From Promethearchaeota archaeon (GTDB lineage Archaea > Asgardarchaeota > Lokiarchaeia > Sigynarchaeales > MK-D1), in the NCBI GenBank assembly GCA_016839385.1, contig JAEOUK010000643.1, positions 1-7,366 on the forward strand: a stretch of DNA of 7,366 bases, read 5' to 3'. A program made the position numbers and the translations under genes. The notes beneath the pieces were generated by a model that saw only the letters and a list, made by a program, of their open reading frames with translations, did not search any database and was not told the origin of the DNA. Positions 1-5,663 of the stretch are shown here, in pieces. Each line of letters begins with the position of its first letter. The first letter of the stretch is position 1.

Positions 1-2
1 AA

Positions 3-785
3 TGGGAAAAAATTGAAAGTAAACCCGATAAACCCTACAAGGTGGAAGGTCAATTTTTACTTGACCAACGAGCCAAAATTGCCGAATTGGAAGCAAATTT
101 ACATGAAACTCGAACAGACTTAGAAGATGTTAAAAAAAATTACAATACAGCAAATCTAAAAATGCAAGAATTAGAAGCTGATTTACAGGAAACTGCAAGT
201 CTTAAGAGTCAGTTAGAAATGACACTCCAGGAAAAAGATACACTTGAAAAGGAATATAATGAAATGAAATCAAGTGTTGATAATTTCATGCATTTAGTAC
301 AATCTGCAGAGGGAGAGAATACTCAACTCTCATCTGATTTAGAAGCTGCCCAAGAACAAATTAAATACTTGAACCAGAAAGCTGATGAGATAAGGGCATT
401 AGCCGAAAAGAATGCAAACTATTTAAAACAAATTGACGATTTGAATGCAGAATTAACTGCTAAAAATTCCACACTAGAAAATCTTAAAGCTCGTTTAGAT
501 CAAGTAGAACCTCAATTGGCTGAAGCAAAAGCAAAAATCAATGAATTACAAGCTCATGTATCCGAAAAGGACTTGTCAATGGAAGAATTGGAAGGCAAAT
601 TGAAACAATTCGAGTCCCCTGTTCCTGAGATTGGAGATTTAGGGGAAGAACGTGTTATTTGTCCAATGTGCGGTGCTGTTGATGTAAAACAAGTAGAAGA
701 CAAAACTAAAGTCCTTAGCTATGTCGGACATATTCCAATCTATTCAAAGAAAAATCAATGCCGTAAATGCGGTTATGAATTCTGA
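3..785 (+). CDS. Coiled-coil protein with C-terminal zinc ribbon (5' end outside window)
   Basis: The frame is open from the window edge to the TGA at 783-785, giving at least 260 residues. A GTG at 42 could be read as a start, but the 13 codons before it are open and lysine/proline-rich like coding sequence, and no ribosome binding site precedes the GTG, so I treat the gene as 5'-partial. Residues about 20-205 form a long, almost unbroken heptad coiled coil rich in Leu, Glu, Lys and Gln. The last 45 residues form a treble-clef or rubredoxin-like ribbon with CPMCG (Cys 220 and 223) and CRKCG (Cys 253 and 256), 29 residues apart, ending at the very C-terminus. Known: such ribbons bind zinc and mediate protein or nucleic acid contacts. 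Inferred: a cytoplasmic scaffold or filament-like adaptor. No family name can be given; the architecture is common in Asgard archaea as far as I recall. Confidence 0.88.
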   Translation, partial: WEKIESKPDKPYKVEGQFLLDQRAKIAELEANLHETRTDLEDVKKNYNTANLKMQELEADLQETASLKSQLEMTLQEKDTLEKEYNEMKSSVDNFMHLVQSAEGENTQLSSDLEAAQEQIKYLNQKADEIRALAEKNANYLKQIDDLNAELTAKNSTLENLKARLDQVEPQLAEAKAKINELQAHVSEKDLSMEELEGKLKQFESPVPEIGDLGEERVICPMCGAVDVKQVEDKTKVLSYVGHIPIYSKKNQCRKCGYEF

Positions 786-1033
786 TTTTTCTTTTTATAC
801 CTATTGGAAATGAACATAAAAACCAAAGCACAAATTATCAGTGCGAATTTTTCACTATTTTTTACCGTCTTAATTCTGTTTACATGGATAGATTTAACTG
901 AATATCTACTTGGGAAATAATAGATGTTATTTTTTGTGCAAAATTTCCATATCATTAGTGTCGGATTTGGACTATGTTCTACTTTGGGACCATTATTCAA
1001 AATAGAAATAATTTCTTTGTTACTGATTTTCAT
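773..1033 (-). CDS. Possible small tail-anchored membrane protein (weak)
   Basis: An 86-residue open frame converges on the coiled-coil gene and overlaps its last 13 bases. The first 60 residues are polar (K, N, S, Y rich). They are followed by one hydrophobic helix at about residues 62-77 and a basic tail (NRYKKKNQ), the arrangement of a C-terminal membrane anchor. No ribosome binding site precedes the ATG and the nearest TATA-like sequence is too close to it. It overlaps the longer version of the plus-strand candidate at 1052-1189. I do not recognise a family. A chance open frame in AT-rich DNA is at least as likely, and it is listed only because this gap otherwise has no gene. Confidence 0.25.
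   Translation of the reverse strand: MKISNKEIISILNNGPKVEHSPNPTLMIWKFCTKNNIYYFPSRYSVKSIHVNRIKTVKNSEKFALIICALVFMFISNRYKKKNQNS
786..798 (+). terminator. T-rich candidate transcription terminator
   Basis: Directly after the coiled-coil gene's stop codon the coding strand reads TTTTTCTTTTTAT without an upstream hairpin. Archaeal RNA polymerase can terminate at T-rich tracts alone, so this is a plausible 3' end for that gene. The assignment rests on composition and position only. Confidence 0.45.
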
Positions 1034-1051
1034 CGTATTGAAGGAAAATTT

Positions 1052-1189
1052 ATGCTAATTCCAAAATTTGGGAATAAAAACGAGAATTATCAAAGATATA
1101 TAAAGAGAGTATTGATCGACAAATGGCAATGGCTATTTCTCTTATTCATAATTAATTTCAATATTATCGGGATTTTTTTAGAAAATTGA
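1052..1189 (+). CDS. Possible 45-residue single-pass membrane microprotein (weak)
   Basis: A plus-strand frame can be opened at ATG 974 (71 residues) or ATG 1052 (45 residues). I prefer 1052 because GAAGGA at 1040-1045 sits six bases before it, a reasonable Shine-Dalgarno, while 974 has none. The shorter product has a charged N-terminal part (KFGNKNENYQRYIKR) followed by one hydrophobic helix (about residues 25-42, WQWLFLLF...), ending in LEN. This would be an anchored small protein with the N-terminus on the basic, cytoplasmic side. It lies 48 bases before the Fpg/Nei-family gene but that gene has its own TATA-like box, so an operon is not implied. No recognised family; it may be a remnant or a chance frame. 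Confidence 0.3.
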   Translation: MLIPKFGNKNENYQRYIKRVLIDKWQWLFLLFIINFNIIGIFLEN

Positions 1190-1207
1190 AAAGGATTCAC
1201 TAAAGAA

Positions 1208-1216
1208 TTTTATATT
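1208..1216 (+). promoter_or_regulatory. TATA-like box for the Fpg/Nei-family gene
   Basis: TTTTATATT is centred about 26 bases before the ATG at 1238, preceded by an A/G-rich stretch (AAAGAA) that could be the TFB recognition element. There is no Shine-Dalgarno before the ATG. This spacing predicts transcription starting at or just before the ATG, that is, a leaderless mRNA of the archaeal type. Confidence 0.55.
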
Positions 1217-1237
1217 ACATTTTGAAATTCTAACGTT

Positions 1238-2095
1238 ATGATTGAATTACCCGAAGCACGAGTTTTTGCAAAGCAAATTGAGAAAACTTTGAAGGGAAAG
1301 AAGATTGTTAGCGCTCTTAGAGGTCAAAATCCGCATAAATTTATGTTTCCAATGGAGAATGATCAAGTTGGCTTTCACTCAAATGAGGAATTTGCTAAAA
1401 TTATCACTGGAAAATCTATTGAAGGATGTGATTCCAATGGAAATATAATTTTAGTCGACATTGAACCAGGTTATATACTAAGTTTAGGATGTGGAGGTGA
1501 AAATATTCTTTATCACAAAAACAGGACCACAGTTCCCAAAAAGCATCAATTGTTACTTGAATTTCAAAATGGTACTTTTTTAACCGTCACAATTTCTGGT
1601 TGGGGTGAGATAAGATTGCTTAAATCTTCGGAACTATTAGACCACCCCCATATTGGATACAACCGGACTAATCCTTTATCAGATGATTTTTCACCTAATA
1701 AATTCAAGGAAATGATTGATTCTCTTCCATCATCCAAAAAATGTAGTGTAAAGAAATTCTTTGTCACAGAACCCGGGCTTCGAGGAATAGGAAATGGAGT
1801 GATTCAAGATATATTTTTTCTATCGAATATCCATCCAAGAAGAGAAATAAATTCACTATCAATAGATGAGCAAAAGAAATTGTTCACAACCACGATTAAA
1901 GAGCTTAATAAAATGATAAAATTGGGAGGAAGGGATAGCGAAAAAGATTTATTCAATAATTTTGGAGGATATCCAAGAATCATGCATAATAAATCGGTAG
2001 GATCTCCTTGTCCAAGATGTGGAACAATAATTGAGAAGCAACAATATCTAGGTGGAAGTATTTATTTCTGCTTATCCTGTCAACCAATGAATTAG
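1238..2095 (+). CDS. Fpg/Nei-family DNA glycosylase-like protein with altered catalytic residues
   Basis: This 285-residue protein has the full Fpg/Nei layout at normal length: N-terminal MIELPEA, a beta-sandwich domain to about residue 130, a helix-two-turn-helix domain (GIGNG at 183-187, with the conserved Asn 186; IHPRREIN at 198-205), GGRDSEKDLF at 230-239, and a C-terminal zinc finger with Cys 258, 261, 278 and 281. Family enzymes excise oxidised bases by Schiff-base chemistry at an N-terminal proline. Here Ile replaces that proline, Gly 68 sits where Fpg has its catalytic beta-hairpin lysine, and the zinc-finger loop reads LGGS where Fpg has the phosphate-binding Arg; Glu 3 and Asn 186 remain. 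I recall a clostridial group annotated as endonuclease VIII with the same MIELPEA start and LGGSIY(Y/F)C ending, so this is probably an established divergent subfamily, perhaps shared by transfer. Fold assignment is confident; base-excision activity is not. Confidence 0.9.
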   Translation: MIELPEARVFAKQIEKTLKGKKIVSALRGQNPHKFMFPMENDQVGFHSNEEFAKIITGKSIEGCDSNGNIILVDIEPGYILSLGCGGENILYHKNRTTVPKKHQLLLEFQNGTFLTVTISGWGEIRLLKSSELLDHPHIGYNRTNPLSDDFSPNKFKEMIDSLPSSKKCSVKKFFVTEPGLRGIGNGVIQDIFFLSNIHPRREINSLSIDEQKKLFTTTIKELNKMIKLGGRDSEKDLFNNFGGYPRIMHNKSVGSPCPRCGTIIEKQQYLGGSIYFCLSCQPMN

Positions 2096-2114
2096 TTTCT
2101 CATAAACATAAAAC

Positions 2115-2125
2115 TCTTATTTTTT
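2115..2125 (+). promoter_or_regulatory. T-rich element: weak TATA box and/or terminator before the CPBP gene
   Basis: CTTATTTTTTC lies 20 bases after the end of the Fpg/Nei-family gene and is centred about 24 bases before the ATG at 2143. It could be a poor TATA box, since no ribosome binding site precedes that ATG, or a T-rich terminator for the upstream gene, or both. The sequence does not decide between a new transcription unit and read-through. Confidence 0.3.
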
Positions 2126-2142
2126 CACACCAAGTTGAACTT

Positions 2143-3024
2143 ATGTTCAGGCAGTTTTACGATAATATTGCAGAACCACAGCAAGAGAAATCATGGCTAT
2201 TCATAATAGGAAGTTATATTTTAGACATTTTTCTCATCTTATTCTTAATTTTCATGGTAATTCCATTTGAATGGTTAATACCAATTAGTACTGCGACATT
2301 AGGCATAATTAATGGTACGCTAATTATCAATATTGGATTATTCCTAATTATTATCGTTGTTTACCTATCAGTGTTGGGAAAAGAAAAAATTTCAAACTTG
2401 GGACTGAAATTAAGAAAACTACCAGTTGGAATATTATCCCTTTATGGATTATATTTATTGCTTAACATTTTCTTATTGATTTTGAATGTTATTTTTCAAA
2501 ATCCTACAATTTGGTGGCCGTATTGGGTTGATTCGGGTAATGGATTAACCTATGATGTTGGAAATTTACTTGCACAAATATTTGGTAATGCACTATTTGA
2601 AGAAACGTTATTCAGAGGTTTTATTTGGATACAAATAAGCAAAAAAATGAAGAATTTTTTGGAAAAGAAACAAGTTCAGAAAAATATAAAAACATGGTCT
2701 TTAATTGTGGGAGCACTGATTTCTAACATCTTATTCTCACTCCTCCATATACCTGTCCGCTTACTAACTGATATCACAGGATGGGAATTAGTTGGAAGTT
2801 TAGCTTTATTATTTGCTATTGGGATGTTATTTACATCTGTTTATTTCATCACTGAAAATTTGTTTGTAACGATAGGAATTCATGTATTGAATAACATTAG
2901 TTTTGCACTCTTTTATCCTATTTATCCTACTTTTTTGCTAGTAATTTATATTACAATTGCGGGATTATGTATTTGGGGAGCTTTGAAACATCAATCATTA
3001 AAAAATCGTAAGAGACAAGAATGA
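2143..3024 (+). CDS. CPBP (Abi) family intramembrane metalloprotease
   Basis: This 293-residue multi-pass membrane protein has about eight hydrophobic segments (about 18-46, 53-77, 96-117, 140-165, 184-203, 216-236, 240-255 and 262-282). It carries the CPBP motifs in order: EETLFRG with Glu 153, Glu 154 and Arg 158; FSLLH with His 202; and HVLNN with His 247 and Asn 251. These are the glutamate/histidine residues that define the family of Rce1-type prenyl-protein proteases and bacteriocin-immunity proteins, so an active metalloprotease-like site buried in the membrane is expected. Its substrate cannot be read from sequence. It is the first gene of a compact three-gene unit: the next gene's ribosome binding site overlaps its TGA. 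The ATG at 2143 is the first in frame after the upstream gene and gives a normal length. A role in processing a membrane partner of the two following beta-helix proteins is inference only. Confidence 0.92.
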   Translation: MFRQFYDNIAEPQQEKSWLFIIGSYILDIFLILFLIFMVIPFEWLIPISTATLGIINGTLIINIGLFLIIIVVYLSVLGKEKISNLGLKLRKLPVGILSLYGLYLLLNIFLLILNVIFQNPTIWWPYWVDSGNGLTYDVGNLLAQIFGNALFEETLFRGFIWIQISKKMKNFLEKKQVQKNIKTWSLIVGALISNILFSLLHIPVRLLTDITGWELVGSLALLFAIGMLFTSVYFITENLFVTIGIHVLNNISFALFYPIYPTFLLVIYITIAGLCIWGALKHQSLKNRKRQE

Positions 3025-3026
3025 GG
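3023..3026 (+). promoter_or_regulatory. Ribosome binding site fixing a TTG start
   Basis: GAGG overlaps the TGA stop of the CPBP gene (3022-3024) and sits eight bases before TTG 3035. The next in-frame ATG is at residue 68, beyond the first membrane helix, so this site is the main support for the TTG start. The overlap suggests translational coupling. Confidence 0.6.
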
Positions 3027-3034
3027 ATTCAACA

Positions 3035-3838
3035 TTGAGTTCTACTAACATAAAAGAAGAATTAATACGTAATAAAATCCCAGTGACTAGTTCAAATATT
3101 TATACAGATAAAAATTCGTTAATAATTCTCATCCAGTTCATTTTTGGGATACTTATTGTGACAACGGTAAATTGGTTTCCAATTAAAATTATTTTTGATG
3201 ATTTCTCACGAAATTGGTATCTTTTATTATTCATGCCATTTGGTATGTATGGAAATTTGTGGTTATTTACATTCTCTGTTGCAGGATTTACATCAATAGT
3301 TATAAAAATTCTGAAGTGGATTCATCCAATACAACAAGGCGTGTTTAGTTTTGATAGCAAAGAATTCAAGTTTTATAAAAAAAGATATTGGGCTTCCTAT
3401 TTTGCTATGTGGCTAGCTCGCGCACTTCCTTTACCATGGGTAGATTATATTGTTTATTCAATGTTAGGAAATAAAGTTGGTAGTTATGTGTGCCTATATG
3501 ACTCAGTGATTGATATAGAATTGATAGAATTTGGAAAATCGGTTATGACATCTATGAATTCTATAATAATGTCCCATGCTATTTATCAAGATAAATTTAT
3601 TCAACTACGCACAATATTAAAAGATAATTCCATTGTTGGTGCGGAAGCTGTAGTAGCTCCTGGAACTGTTTTGGGAGAAGAGGGGATTTTGGGGGCAGGA
3701 TGCTCTTCCTATATTGGACAGCACTTAGAAGGAGGGGTAGTCCATCTTGGAAATCCTGCCACGAAAATTATACCTCAAAAACCAATTGGAAAGAATTCTT
3801 TGGAAGAACAAAAGAAAGAAAAAAAGGAGATTAACTAA
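3035..3838 (+). CDS. Membrane-anchored hexapeptide-repeat (left-handed beta-helix) protein, paralog 1
   Basis: This 267-residue protein begins at TTG, chosen because GAGG lies eight bases upstream. Two hydrophobic stretches (about residues 28-50 and 60-94) are followed by an amphipathic linker with PLPW (132-135), then a hexapeptide-repeat domain at about 145-245 (VGSYV, IEFGKSV, IVGAEAVVAPGTVLGEEGILGAG, ending in LGNPATK). The pattern SHAIYQDKFIQ (from 180), followed by IVGAEAVVAPG and a closing GNPA, resembles the terminal beta-helix domain of Pls-type (polylysine synthetase) non-ribosomal peptide synthetases, where a His precedes the ED/QDK stretch; here it is His 181. Family members with this fold are mostly acyl-CoA-dependent acyltransferases, but the acceptor is unknown. 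The C-terminal tail (from about 254) is highly charged (EEQKKEKKE). It overlaps the next gene, its paralog, by one base. Membrane-associated acyltransfer is inferred, not shown. Confidence 0.8.
   Translation: MSSTNIKEELIRNKIPVTSSNIYTDKNSLIILIQFIFGILIVTTVNWFPIKIIFDDFSRNWYLLLFMPFGMYGNLWLFTFSVAGFTSIVIKILKWIHPIQQGVFSFDSKEFKFYKKRYWASYFAMWLARALPLPWVDYIVYSMLGNKVGSYVCLYDSVIDIELIEFGKSVMTSMNSIIMSHAIYQDKFIQLRTILKDNSIVGAEAVVAPGTVLGEEGILGAGCSSYIGQHLEGGVVHLGNPATKIIPQKPIGKNSLEEQKKEKKEIN
3824..3830 (+). promoter_or_regulatory. Strong Shine-Dalgarno for the second beta-helix gene
   Basis: AAGGAGA lies seven bases before ATG 3838, inside the 3' end of the preceding gene. The preceding stop and this start overlap as TAATG. 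It is one of the two strongest ribosome binding sites in the window and confirms the start and the operon. Confidence 0.8.
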
Positions 3839-4617
3839 TGTCTTCTCCAACTTCGCTCAAAATGTCTCATCCGTTATATATACATGAGAAAATAAGAAAG
3901 AGGTTTTTTATATTTTATCTATTCCATATCTGGTTTTCTTTGATTCCACCTGTATTTCTCGAACTGGGTTTTGCTTGGGCATGGAGGAAAATAGAAACAT
4001 TTTGGATCAACATTCTTCTATTACCATTTGATCTATTGATGATGTATTACTTGTTGTTATTAAGCGCAATCGGAATTATGCGTTTTCAATTGGTAATTTT
4101 AAACTTGCTTCACAAACCTCGAGAAGGTATTTTTCCTCGTAGTATTTCAAATCGGGACTTTAAATTTTTCTGTTTACGTAATTATACACGGTTATTTCCA
4201 TCCTACTTAGTTTCATCTACTCCATTTCCATGGTTTAGAAGATCTCTATATTTCCTTGCGTTTGGTGTGAAAATAGGTAAATATGGGATTAATTGGGATG
4301 TTTGGATTTCTCCTGAATTTGTGGATATAGGTAAAAATGTGATTATCGGACATAGTAGCGTGATTTTATCTTGCCTTCTGGAAGAGGACAAATTGATCAT
4401 TAAAACAATTTATATTGATGATAACGCAATAATCGGTGCAAAAACAACTATACTACCCGGAACTAATGTTAGAGAAGGAACGATTATAGGAGCTGGGTCA
4501 TATACACTACCATTTCAAGATCTAGAACCAAATTCAATTTACTTTGGAAATCCAGCTAAATTTGTTAGAAAACGAGATGAAATTGATTTTTCCTTAGATA
4601 GTTTAGGATTGATTTAG
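3838..4617 (+). CDS. Membrane-anchored hexapeptide-repeat (left-handed beta-helix) protein, paralog 2
   Basis: This 259-residue protein aligns with the preceding one almost end to end. It has two N-terminal hydrophobic segments (about 23-49 and 55-91), PFPW at 129-132 matching PLPW, and a beta-helix domain at about 143-243 (VKIGKYG, VDIGKNVIIG, AIIGAKTTILPGTNVREGTIIGAG, YFGNPAK). The clearest difference is at the presumed active-site position: paralog 1 has Ser-His (180-181) while this one has Ser-Cys (178-179) in an otherwise matching stretch. His 172 nearby (GHSS) could substitute. The TAATG overlap and strong ribosome binding site point to matched expression, as for a heteromeric trimer or two related enzymes acting in sequence. 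The acceptor substrate is unknown; acyltransferase activity is inferred from the fold only. Three short tandem serines and threonines at the N-terminus carry no recognisable signal peptide. Confidence 0.8.
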   Translation: MSSPTSLKMSHPLYIHEKIRKRFFIFYLFHIWFSLIPPVFLELGFAWAWRKIETFWINILLLPFDLLMMYYLLLLSAIGIMRFQLVILNLLHKPREGIFPRSISNRDFKFFCLRNYTRLFPSYLVSSTPFPWFRRSLYFLAFGVKIGKYGINWDVWISPEFVDIGKNVIIGHSSVILSCLLEEDKLIIKTIYIDDNAIIGAKTTILPGTNVREGTIIGAGSYTLPFQDLEPNSIYFGNPAKFVRKRDEIDFSLDSLGLI

Positions 4618-4631
4618 AAAGATATTTTCTA
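4615..4631 (+). terminator. Small inverted repeat at the end of the beta-helix operon (weak)
   Basis: TAGAAA and TTTCTA form a six-base-pair stem around GATAT, beginning in the stop codon of the last operon gene. No T-run follows, so a role in ending or protecting the transcript is only suggested by position. Confidence 0.25.
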
Positions 4632-4741
4632 GGCAGATAAGGTGACTTCATATTGAAAATCATTCTTGTATGAAAAAAAAGCTAATCCTCAATTCATTTA
4701 AATTTCAAATATTTTGGATAAATTATATAATATCGGTATTA

Positions 4742-4785
4742 AAAGAAAAAAGATGTATTGTTTGAAGATCTGAGGAATCGATCTT
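4742..4785 (-). terminator. Hairpin plus T-rich tract after the seven-helix protein gene
   Basis: Read on the minus strand just beyond the TAA at 4793-4795, AAGATC and GATCTT (4780-4785 and 4765-4770) form a six-base-pair stem with a nine-base loop, extendable by a G-U and an A-U pair. After a short spacer it is followed by a T-rich run (CTTTTTTCTTTT, 4742-4753). This is a reasonable terminator for the minus-strand gene in the convergent gap. Confidence 0.45.
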
Positions 4786-4792
4786 TATTGGA

Positions 4793-5533
4793 TTAGTCAT
4801 GCATATCAATTTGAATACCTTTTTCACTTTTAGTACTCTTTCCAACAAATCCAAAGGTCATAACGACCATAGCTAATGCTAAAGTGCCAAAGAATACTAC
4901 ATCAAGAATTCCCAACGGATCTGCAAGAATGTTACTAAGCACATTTATGACTATAGCAACCATTGATACCATCAGACCTGAGAAAAACGTAACCATCTTC
5001 TTTTTTCTGATCCCGTCTGATTTCATAATCCCAAATCTGTACAAACCTATCATAGAAAACACAATGAAGTATACAACTCCAGCAATTAAGATATATAGGG
5101 GGATCATTATCTTAGTTTGAGTATTTACTTGTTCTCCTGGAAGTATTTCAAGAAAATCAATAAAACAAATCGCCACAGCATATCCAAATATAATTACAGC
5201 ATAAGGGATTGTATTCTTTTTGTTAAACCAAGAACTAGATCTAGACATAACATTCACGCTGAAAAAAAGAAACATTGTACCGTAGAATAGAGCAATCACG
5301 CAAATACGATAAAAAACTTGGATGAGCCAATCCATATGAAAAATGGGATATAGTATGTCATAGACCAATATTGCTCCCATATAAACCCCCATTAAGATCA
5401 TCGAGGCAGCCATTAGTTGGTTTCCAACGTATTTATTATCTTTTTTCATAACTATTGATGCTATGATAATTCCTGAAGCTAATCCTATTCCTTCAAAAAT
5501 ATAGCCTAAGAGCTGTGTAATTAGTATTGCCAT
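4793..5533 (-). CDS. Seven-helix integral membrane protein of unknown family
   Basis: The start at 5533 is chosen because GGAGGA lies seven bases upstream; an in-frame ATG at 5572 would add 13 polar residues but has no ribosome binding site. The 246-residue product has seven hydrophobic helices at about 3-29, 38-63, 70-96, 109-129, 142-165, 179-203 and 207-231. Positive charges cluster in loops after helices 1, 3 and 5 and in the tail (KKDNK, SRSS...KK, IRKKK, GKSTKSEK), predicting N-terminus outside and C-terminus inside, the receptor-like topology. There is no lysine in helix 7, so it is not a retinal-binding rhodopsin. It resembles in shape the 7TM sensor regions fused to histidine kinases, but no signalling domain follows. 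No catalytic motif is visible; a stand-alone sensor or scaffold is possible. It is separated from its upstream neighbour by 130 bases containing its own promoter-like element. Confidence 0.82.
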   Translation of the reverse strand: MAILITQLLGYIFEGIGLASGIIIASIVMKKDNKYVGNQLMAASMILMGVYMGAILVYDILYPIFHMDWLIQVFYRICVIALFYGTMFLFFSVNVMSRSSSWFNKKNTIPYAVIIFGYAVAICFIDFLEILPGEQVNTQTKIMIPLYILIAGVVYFIVFSMIGLYRFGIMKSDGIRKKKMVTFFSGLMVSMVAIVINVLSNILADPLGILDVVFFGTLALAMVVMTFGFVGKSTKSEKGIQIDMHD

Positions 5534-5540
5534 ATTAAAG

Positions 5541-5546
5541 TCCTCC
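5541..5546 (-). promoter_or_regulatory. Shine-Dalgarno deciding the start of the seven-helix protein
   Basis: On the minus strand GGAGGA precedes ATG 5533 by seven bases. It falls inside the longer alternative reading from 5572, which makes that longer start unlikely. It also implies a leadered transcript, unlike the neighbouring minus-strand genes. Confidence 0.8.
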
Positions 5547-5566
5547 GTTTTAGAAATTTGGTAATT

Positions 5567-5640
5567 TAACAACTTTTCATTAATTTTGTTTTTAAAGATT
5601 ATGCAATTAAATAATTATCTACTTCGTTAATGAGTTGTTA
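5567..5640. repeat. Bulged 14-bp inverted repeat bracketing a promoter
   Basis: The left arm TAACAACT-TTT-CATTAA (5567-5583) pairs with the right arm TTAATGAGTTGTTA (5627-5640): 8 plus 6 perfect base pairs interrupted only by a three-base TTT bulge in the left arm. The 43-base spacer contains the TATA-like element for the seven-helix gene. As DNA it could be a pair of operator half-sites; as RNA it could be the 3' end of the transcript of the gene ending at 5664. Function is not determined. Confidence 0.5.
5589..5597 (-). promoter_or_regulatory. TATA-like box for the seven-helix protein gene
   Basis: CTTTAAAAAC on the minus strand matches the archaeal TATA pattern and lies about 60 bases before ATG 5533, which would give a leader of roughly 30 bases carrying the GGAGGA site. 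It sits in the spacer between the two arms of the inverted repeat at 5567-5640. Confidence 0.4.
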
Positions 5641-5663
5641 TAATGCCAGAAATAGAAAGATAT

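Larger units (their letters stand above)
786..1237. other. Gene-poor gap between coiled-coil gene and Fpg/Nei-family gene
   Basis: This 452-base stretch holds a T-rich terminator candidate at its left end, two weak opposing small-protein candidates (minus strand to 1033, plus strand from 1052), a T7 run at 1173-1179, and a TATA-like box at 1208-1216 serving the next gene. I see no tRNA-like fold, no tandem repeat and no trace of a transposase or recognisable decayed gene. Confidence 0.6.

Noticed and set aside
42..785. GTG at 42 as the true start of the coiled-coil gene
   Set aside because: The frame is open with coding-like residues back to the window edge and there is no ribosome binding site before the GTG.
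1564..1767. 67-codon minus-strand open frame
   Set aside because: It lies wholly inside the Fpg/Nei-family gene, which has clear motifs throughout; it is an antisense shadow.
4203..4400. 65-codon minus-strand open frame
   Set aside because: It is entirely antisense to the second beta-helix gene, and the region encodes conserved hexapeptide repeats on the plus strand.
4722..4731. Perfect 10-base palindrome ATTATATAAT in the convergent gap
   Set aside because: A palindrome of A and T alone is expected by chance here, and no gene starts nearby for a promoter role.
4884..5120. 78-codon plus-strand open frame
   Set aside because: It is antisense to the seven-helix protein and lacks its own start signals.
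4793..5572. Longer seven-helix protein starting at 5572
   Set aside because: The extra 13 residues are polar and span the GGAGGA site that correctly spaces ATG 5533; no ribosome binding site precedes 5572.
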